Source of the DNA: Halomonas smyrnensis AAD6
GTDB lineage: Bacteria; Pseudomonadota; Gammaproteobacteria; Pseudomonadales; Halomonadaceae
Direction of reading: 5' to 3'
NCBI RefSeq assembly: GCF_000265245.1
Contig: NZ_AJKS02000004.1
Location: 223,449-287,448, forward strand
Length of the DNA stretch: 64,000 nt
Part shown: positions 60,012 to 64,000 of the stretch, one piece after another
Position numbering within the stretch: the stretch's first letter is position 1
Layout: each line of letters starts with the position of its first letter
Position numbers and translations under genes: made by a program
The notes under the pieces: model-generated
Told to the model about the DNA's origin: nothing
What the model saw: the letters and a program-made list of their open reading frames with translations, nothing else
Databases searched by the model: none

Positions 60012-61459
60012 CCTGGCTGCTGACCATCGAGGCCCGGGACGTCGACGACGCCCCGCAGACGCTGCGCTTCAGCGACGGCGCCTACGACGATCCGGCGGCG
60101 CTGCCCTGGTGGCCACGCATCGCCCAGCCCGGGCTGTATCGGGAAGGCATGTTTGCCGGAGACCTGGTCAACGTCTCCCGCTCCGGGGTGGGCGAGACGA
60201 CGCTGATCAACGCCGACGGCGGCCTCGACTACCTGGCCGACTACGCCGTCGACGGCCGCACGGCGGTGCTGTCGCAGGTCGAGAATGGCGTGCAGGTCGA
60301 GGTGCTGCGCGGCACCGTGGCCGGGCTGTCGTTCGAGACCCGGGAGGTGGTGGTGCGCCTGCGTGAGCCCGGGGCGTTGCTGCAGACGCCGCATCCTCAC
60401 GAGATCTACGCCGGCGACAACGTGGCGCCGGACGGCCTCGAGGGCAGCGAGGACGACATCGCCGGCCAGGTGAAGCCGCGCGTCTATGGCGACGTGCGCA
60501 ACGCCGAGCCGGTGATGGTCAACGCCTCGCGGCTGATCTATCAGCTCAGCAGCCGGGCCGATTGCAGCGTGTCGGCGGTGTATGACCAGGGCGCGGCGCT
60601 CACCGATGGCGGGGCCTATGCGGATCTCGCCGAGCTGGAGAGCACGGCGCCGGCCGCCGGCGAGTTCCGCGCGTTCCAGGGCTATGTGCGCCTCGGCGCC
60701 TCGCCGGCCGGCACCGTGACGGCCGACGCGACCACGGCCGCCACCGGCGCCGGGGCGGTGATGGCGGCCATCGCCAGCGAGGCGGGGCAGGTGCTGGAGG
60801 CCGCCGACGCCACGGCGCTGGATGCGGTGGGCGAGGTGGGGATTTACCTCACCGAGGCCGCCACGACCTCGGCGCTGCTCGATCGCCTCGCCGTCTCGGT
60901 GGCGGGGTACTGGCGCCTCGAGGCCGATGGCGGGCTACGCGCCCGGCTGCTCGAGGCGCCGGGCACGCCGGTGGCGACGCTGGCCGATCACCAGATCGAG
61001 AGCATCAGCCGGGCGGCCACCGGCGCCGCCGACAACGGCCTGCCGGGCTGGCGCGTCACGGTGCGCGCCGACCGGGTGGAGACCACCCAGACCGATCTCG
61101 CCGGCAGCGTCGGCGACGATCGCCGGGCCCGACTGGCCAGCGCCTATCGCACCGCGACCGCCGAGCGTGCCGCGACCCGCGACCGCCATCCACTGGCCGA
61201 CGAGCTGATCATCGAGAGCGACCTGCGCCGGCTGGCCGACGCCCAGGCGGTGGCCGAACGGGTTGCCGACCTGGTCAGCGTGCGCCGCGACCGCGCCACG
61301 CTGGACGGCCGGCTGGTGCAGTCTCGCCAGCGGGTGATCGGTGAGGTGATCCGCGTCACCACGCCGCGCCTCGGCTACGGCGCTGGGCGACCGATGCGCA
61401 TCATCGGCCGCGAATTCAACGCCCGCACCGGGCGCATCACGCTGGAACTCTGGGGGTAA
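60008..61459 (+). CDS. Tail tip / baseplate protein
   Basis: 483 residues, beta-rich. Begins MTWLLTIEARDVDDAPQTLRFSDGAYDD; ends in a domain with RMRIIGREFNARTGRITLELW resembling hub or distal-tail domains. Starts on the tape measure stop (ATGA). In siphophages this position holds the distal tail or hub protein. No enzymatic motif recognised. Confidence 0.75.
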   Translation: MTWLLTIEARDVDDAPQTLRFSDGAYDDPAALPWWPRIAQPGLYREGMFAGDLVNVSRSGVGETTLINADGGLDYLADYAVDGRTAVLSQVENGVQVEVLRGTVAGLSFETREVVVRLREPGALLQTPHPHEIYAGDNVAPDGLEGSEDDIAGQVKPRVYGDVRNAEPVMVNASRLIYQLSSRADCSVSAVYDQGAALTDGGAYADLAELESTAPAAGEFRAFQGYVRLGASPAGTVTADATTAATGAGAVMAAIASEAGQVLEAADATALDAVGEVGIYLTEAATTSALLDRLAVSVAGYWRLEADGGLRARLLEAPGTPVATLADHQIESISRAATGAADNGLPGWRVTVRADRVETTQTDLAGSVGDDRRARLASAYRTATAERAATRDRHPLADELIIESDLRRLADAQAVAERVADLVSVRRDRATLDGRLVQSRQRVIGEVIRVTTPRLGYGAGRPMRIIGREFNARTGRITLELWG

Positions 61460-61461
61460 CG

Positions 61462-62328
61462 ATGCTCGACCCGGGCAAGATCACATTGTGCTGGCCGAAT
61501 CGCATCGACGAGGCCGCGTTGACCGGAGGCAGCTTCGAGACGGAGCTGCCTCTTTCGTTGGTGCAGGAGCGGGTGCTGGCGGTGCGCGCCCAGAGCGTCG
61601 ACGCCAGCCACGCCGCCACCTGGTTCGACGTCGCGCTGCCGCAGGTGCGGCCGGTGCAGGTCGTGGCGCTGGCGCGTCACAACCTGAGCGCCACGGCCGA
61701 GTGCCGGGTGCGGCTCTACGCCGATGCCGCCCAGAGCGTGCTGCTGTGGGACAGCGGGCAGCGCGCGGCGTGGCCCTCGGTTTACGCCACCGCTCAGCTC
61801 GAGTGGGAGTACGACAACTACTGGGCCGGCACCCTCGACGAGGAGGCGCGCGAGCTCTATACGCCGCTGCTCACCGTGTTTTCCGACGACGTGCAGCTGG
61901 CGCGCTCGGTGCGTGTCGAGCTGTTCGACCAGGGCAATCCCGACGGCTGCCTGCGTCTCGGTCGGGTGATCGTCGCCGATGCCTGGCAGCCGGAATATAA
62001 CGCCGCCTACGGCATCGCCCACGGCTTCGACAACGCCGACACCATCGCCGAGGCCGGCGATCGTACCGAGTATTTCGAGCGCAAGCGGCAGCGCCGCACC
62101 ATGGCGCTGTCGCTGGAGCACCTGAGCGAGACCGAGGCCTATCAGCGCCTCTATGGCCTGCAACGCACCGAGGGTGTCGCCGGCGAGATCCTCTACGCGT
62201 TCGGCCTGGCCGAGCGTCCCGAGAACTTCGTGCGTACCTTCCTGGCCCGGCAGCGACAGCTCGACCCGCTCGAGCATCCCTACCACGCCACCCATACCCA
62301 GTCTCTCAACCTGCTGGAGATCCTATAG
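61462..62328 (+). CDS. Tail tip protein, unknown subtype
   Basis: 288 residues, beta-rich with many aromatic residues (WEYDNYWAGTLDEEARELYTPLLTVFSDDV). Opens MLDPGKITLCWPNRIDEAALTGGSFETELPLSLVQERVLAVRAQ, which resembles carbohydrate-binding or discoidin-like baseplate proteins. GGGGGT precedes the ATG. The next gene follows with no gap. Confidence 0.7.
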   Translation: MLDPGKITLCWPNRIDEAALTGGSFETELPLSLVQERVLAVRAQSVDASHAATWFDVALPQVRPVQVVALARHNLSATAECRVRLYADAAQSVLLWDSGQRAAWPSVYATAQLEWEYDNYWAGTLDEEARELYTPLLTVFSDDVQLARSVRVELFDQGNPDGCLRLGRVIVADAWQPEYNAAYGIAHGFDNADTIAEAGDRTEYFERKRQRRTMALSLEHLSETEAYQRLYGLQRTEGVAGEILYAFGLAERPENFVRTFLARQRQLDPLEHPYHATHTQSLNLLEIL

Positions 62329-64000
62329 ATGGCCAACAGCGTCACATTCCCGACCGCCCTGGGCGGCGATGGCTCTACCGTCACCGACGACGCCGATCCG
62401 ACCACCGGGCTGGCCAACGGTGGCCACCGGCTGCGTTTCGTGCCGGCGCTGTCGCAGGCGGTGATCATGTCACAGACCGCGGCCAGTAAGGCCGCCGCGG
62501 CCGCCGCCGATCGGCAGCAGACGGGGCTCGACCGAACAGCCACCGGCCAGGACCGCACCGCAGTGGCCGATGACCGCACCGCCGTGGAGGGCCACCTTGC
62601 CGACGCCGAGGCGCGCATCGGCAGTACTCAGGAGCTGATCGACGCCCGCGACGCCGCGCAGACGGCCCAGACAGGTGCGGAAGCCGCCGAGACGGGGGCC
62701 CTGCAGGCCCAGACCGACGCCGAGGCCGCCCGGGACGCCGCCGCCGTGGCCGGCCAGGTGTACGCCGACACCGCGGCGGGGCTTGCGGCCACCGGCGATG
62801 GCCAGTATTTCAAGACGCCGGCCGCGAGCGCCGAGGGCTTCCTCACGCTGTACCGCAATGACGGCGGCGTTGCCGACCCCATCGATACGTTTCCTAGCCT
62901 GAACGGGCTGGCGGCGGCGATCCAGGCCGTCAACGAGAAGACCACCCGACTCAACCGCAGCTTTTCCATGCGGCCCTACAACGGCGAGAGCCTGCGCCTG
63001 GACTTCGTGAATCAAGCGTTCGGCCAAGGCTCTGCCCTTGAGGGTGTTAGCCAGGCCTATGGCTTCGACGAGGTGCTGGACTTCTCCCGAGCCAGTACCG
63101 CGACCTATTTCGACGTGGCCGGGGTGCTCCAGACTGCCGCTGTGGACGAACCACGTTTCGATCATGATCCCGTGACGGGTGAGGCGCTGGGGATGCTGGT
63201 CGAGGAAAGCAGGACGAATCTAGTTCCATATAGCTATGACTTGAGAGAGTGGGAATCTACTAACATTTCCAAAGAAGCATCGTCAGCATCTAAATCGTCT
63301 CTCCCCACCACCAGCTTGAGCATCCTAGAAGGTGTTGAATCGGGGAGCGCATCATGGGTCAGATACCAAAGTGTTTTTTCTAGTAGTACGGCATCTGGCA
63401 GGGTAGTGCAATTTGTTCTCAGGTTTTTATTCGATGGTTCGGATACTGTAAGAATTGGTGCTCCTATTGACTCAAACGTCTCTGAGAGGTGGTGGGCTGT
63501 TATAGAAACAGATACTGGGAATGTCGATAGCGTGAGCGGCATTGATTTGGGGAATGTTTCTTCTCGTGCCATAGGGGATGGGTTCTTCGAGTACACACTC
63601 ACCCTAGACGATGGGGTTGAATACTCCCAAGATGTTTCGATCCGTGTTGATATTGGCACGGCGGGAGAAAGCGAACCTGTAGAACTCCTAGAAGTGATGC
63701 ACGTTTCTGCCGAAGAGGCAACCGCCTTCCCCACCTCTTATATCCCCACCAACGGGAGTGCGGTGACGCGGAGTAAGGATGACCTATCGAGGACGATAGG
63801 AGAAGAACTAAACCAAAGCGCAGTCACGTTCTTTGTTGAATATCGTCTGCTAGAAGCTATCGAGAGCGGGGCGGCCCAAATTTCTCCTTTTTCTGTGACC
63901 GGAATTCTTGAAGTTACTGGCTCAACGACCCCTGGAAAATTCAATCTCTGGGTTAATAATAACCTTGTCGAAGATATATCAGGATTGACTGGGAAAGAGT
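62329..64000 (+). CDS. Tail fibre / receptor-binding protein (3' end outside window)
   Basis: At least 557 residues. A short N-terminal attachment domain leads to an Ala/Asp/Thr-rich coiled-coil shaft (ASKAAAAAADRQQTGLDRTATGQDRTA and AAQTAQTGAEAAETGALQAQTDAEAARDAAA, about 45-150). Then FSRASTATYFDVAGVLQTAAVDEPRFDHDPVTGEALGMLVEESRTNLVPYS, typical of LamG-like phage fibre modules. From about 63225 the DNA is clearly AT-richer and the protein Ser-rich. The mixed composition suggests recombination of the receptor-binding end. Confidence 0.85.
   Translation, partial: MANSVTFPTALGGDGSTVTDDADPTTGLANGGHRLRFVPALSQAVIMSQTAASKAAAAAADRQQTGLDRTATGQDRTAVADDRTAVEGHLADAEARIGSTQELIDARDAAQTAQTGAEAAETGALQAQTDAEAARDAAAVAGQVYADTAAGLAATGDGQYFKTPAASAEGFLTLYRNDGGVADPIDTFPSLNGLAAAIQAVNEKTTRLNRSFSMRPYNGESLRLDFVNQAFGQGSALEGVSQAYGFDEVLDFSRASTATYFDVAGVLQTAAVDEPRFDHDPVTGEALGMLVEESRTNLVPYSYDLREWESTNISKEASSASKSSLPTTSLSILEGVESGSASWVRYQSVFSSSTASGRVVQFVLRFLFDGSDTVRIGAPIDSNVSERWWAVIETDTGNVDSVSGIDLGNVSSRAIGDGFFEYTLTLDDGVEYSQDVSIRVDIGTAGESEPVELLEVMHVSAEEATAFPTSYIPTNGSAVTRSKDDLSRTIGEELNQSAVTFFVEYRLLEAIESGAAQISPFSVTGILEVTGSTTPGKFNLWVNNNLVEDISGLTGKE

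Larger units (their letters stand above)
28483..64000. mobile_element. Temperate lambdoid siphophage prophage (right end outside window)
   Basis: A continuous phage gene order runs from attL: int, xis and early genes leftward; conversion genes; CI-type repressor and Cro-like protein; replication; lysis; HK97-type packaging and head; siphovirus tail; tail fibre at the window end. At least 35.5 kb. All hallmark structural frames are intact, so it may be functional. attR with the reconstituted tRNA-Pro should lie right of 64000. Confidence 0.95.

Overview
The window is GC-rich chromosomal DNA of a gammaproteobacterium. Codon usage, gene content (PqiAB, short-Q-loop CydAB with CydDC, XdhABC, HrpB, a NhaC/YuiF-type antiporter, DUF938) and overall style suggest a Halomonas-like halophile, but this is an inference from general familiarity, not a match. 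Positions 1-28482 are host chromosome; 28483-64000 are the left and central parts of a temperate siphophage prophage that runs off the right edge.

Host part. 1-2415 (minus): PqiB (truncated by the window) and PqiA, an intermembrane lipid-transport type pair. 2524-3504: YrbG-like Ca2+/Na+ exchanger. 3705-9529: a tight cydA-cydB-cydD-cydC cluster (bd-type quinol oxidase plus its ABC exporter). 9543-19306: a purine-base module made of an adenine-deaminase-like enzyme, guanine deaminase, xanthine dehydrogenase XdhABC, a RutR-like TetR regulator and a purine (NCS2/AzgA-type) permease. Two near-identical TGACC-N4-GGTCA palindromes lie in front of xdhA and of the permease gene and probably form the regulon of the TetR protein. 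Together these genes would import purine bases and convert them to urate; no urate-degrading gene is visible. 19498-28188: HrpB helicase, a YchJ-like SEC-C protein, a Na+/H+ antiporter-family carrier, an HlyD-DUF2955 efflux pair, a DUF938 methyltransferase, a small lipoprotein and short unknown proteins.

Prophage part. The junction carries the 3' half of a tRNA-Pro(GGG) gene (28483-28526, minus), read as attL. The leftward early operon (LuxR-type HTH protein, several small proteins, Xis, Int) starts at a PL-like promoter. A conversion block follows (a membrane-anchored DUF4041/T5orf172 protein; a DUF3037 + HipA-like kinase pair), then a CI-like S24 repressor, a PR-like promoter and a YdaS/Cro-like protein. 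PL and PR share the same layout: -35 TTGAC, 17-bp spacer holding TTACCCATGGGTAA, -10 TAAT. Rightward genes encode replication proteins (with four 16-bp iterons inside the first, a candidate origin), a VRR-NUC nuclease, lysis genes (amidase, coiled-coil membrane protein, holin), then HNH, P27 small terminase, large terminase and HK97-type portal, protease and capsid, connectors, tail tube, a frameshifted tail chaperone pair (slippery A AAA AAC), a tape measure with two EF-hand loops, tail-tip proteins and a tail fibre whose distal part is visibly AT-richer.

Three cargo insertions stand out: an AT-rich reverse-strand gene with a HEPN-type R-H-x3-H motif between lysis and packaging genes (42094-42969); a lipoprotein-lipoprotein-membrane protein trio with its own terminator between the tail chaperones and the tape measure (53164-54629); and the conversion block next to the repressor. 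They are the best candidates for undescribed anti-phage or superinfection-exclusion functions.
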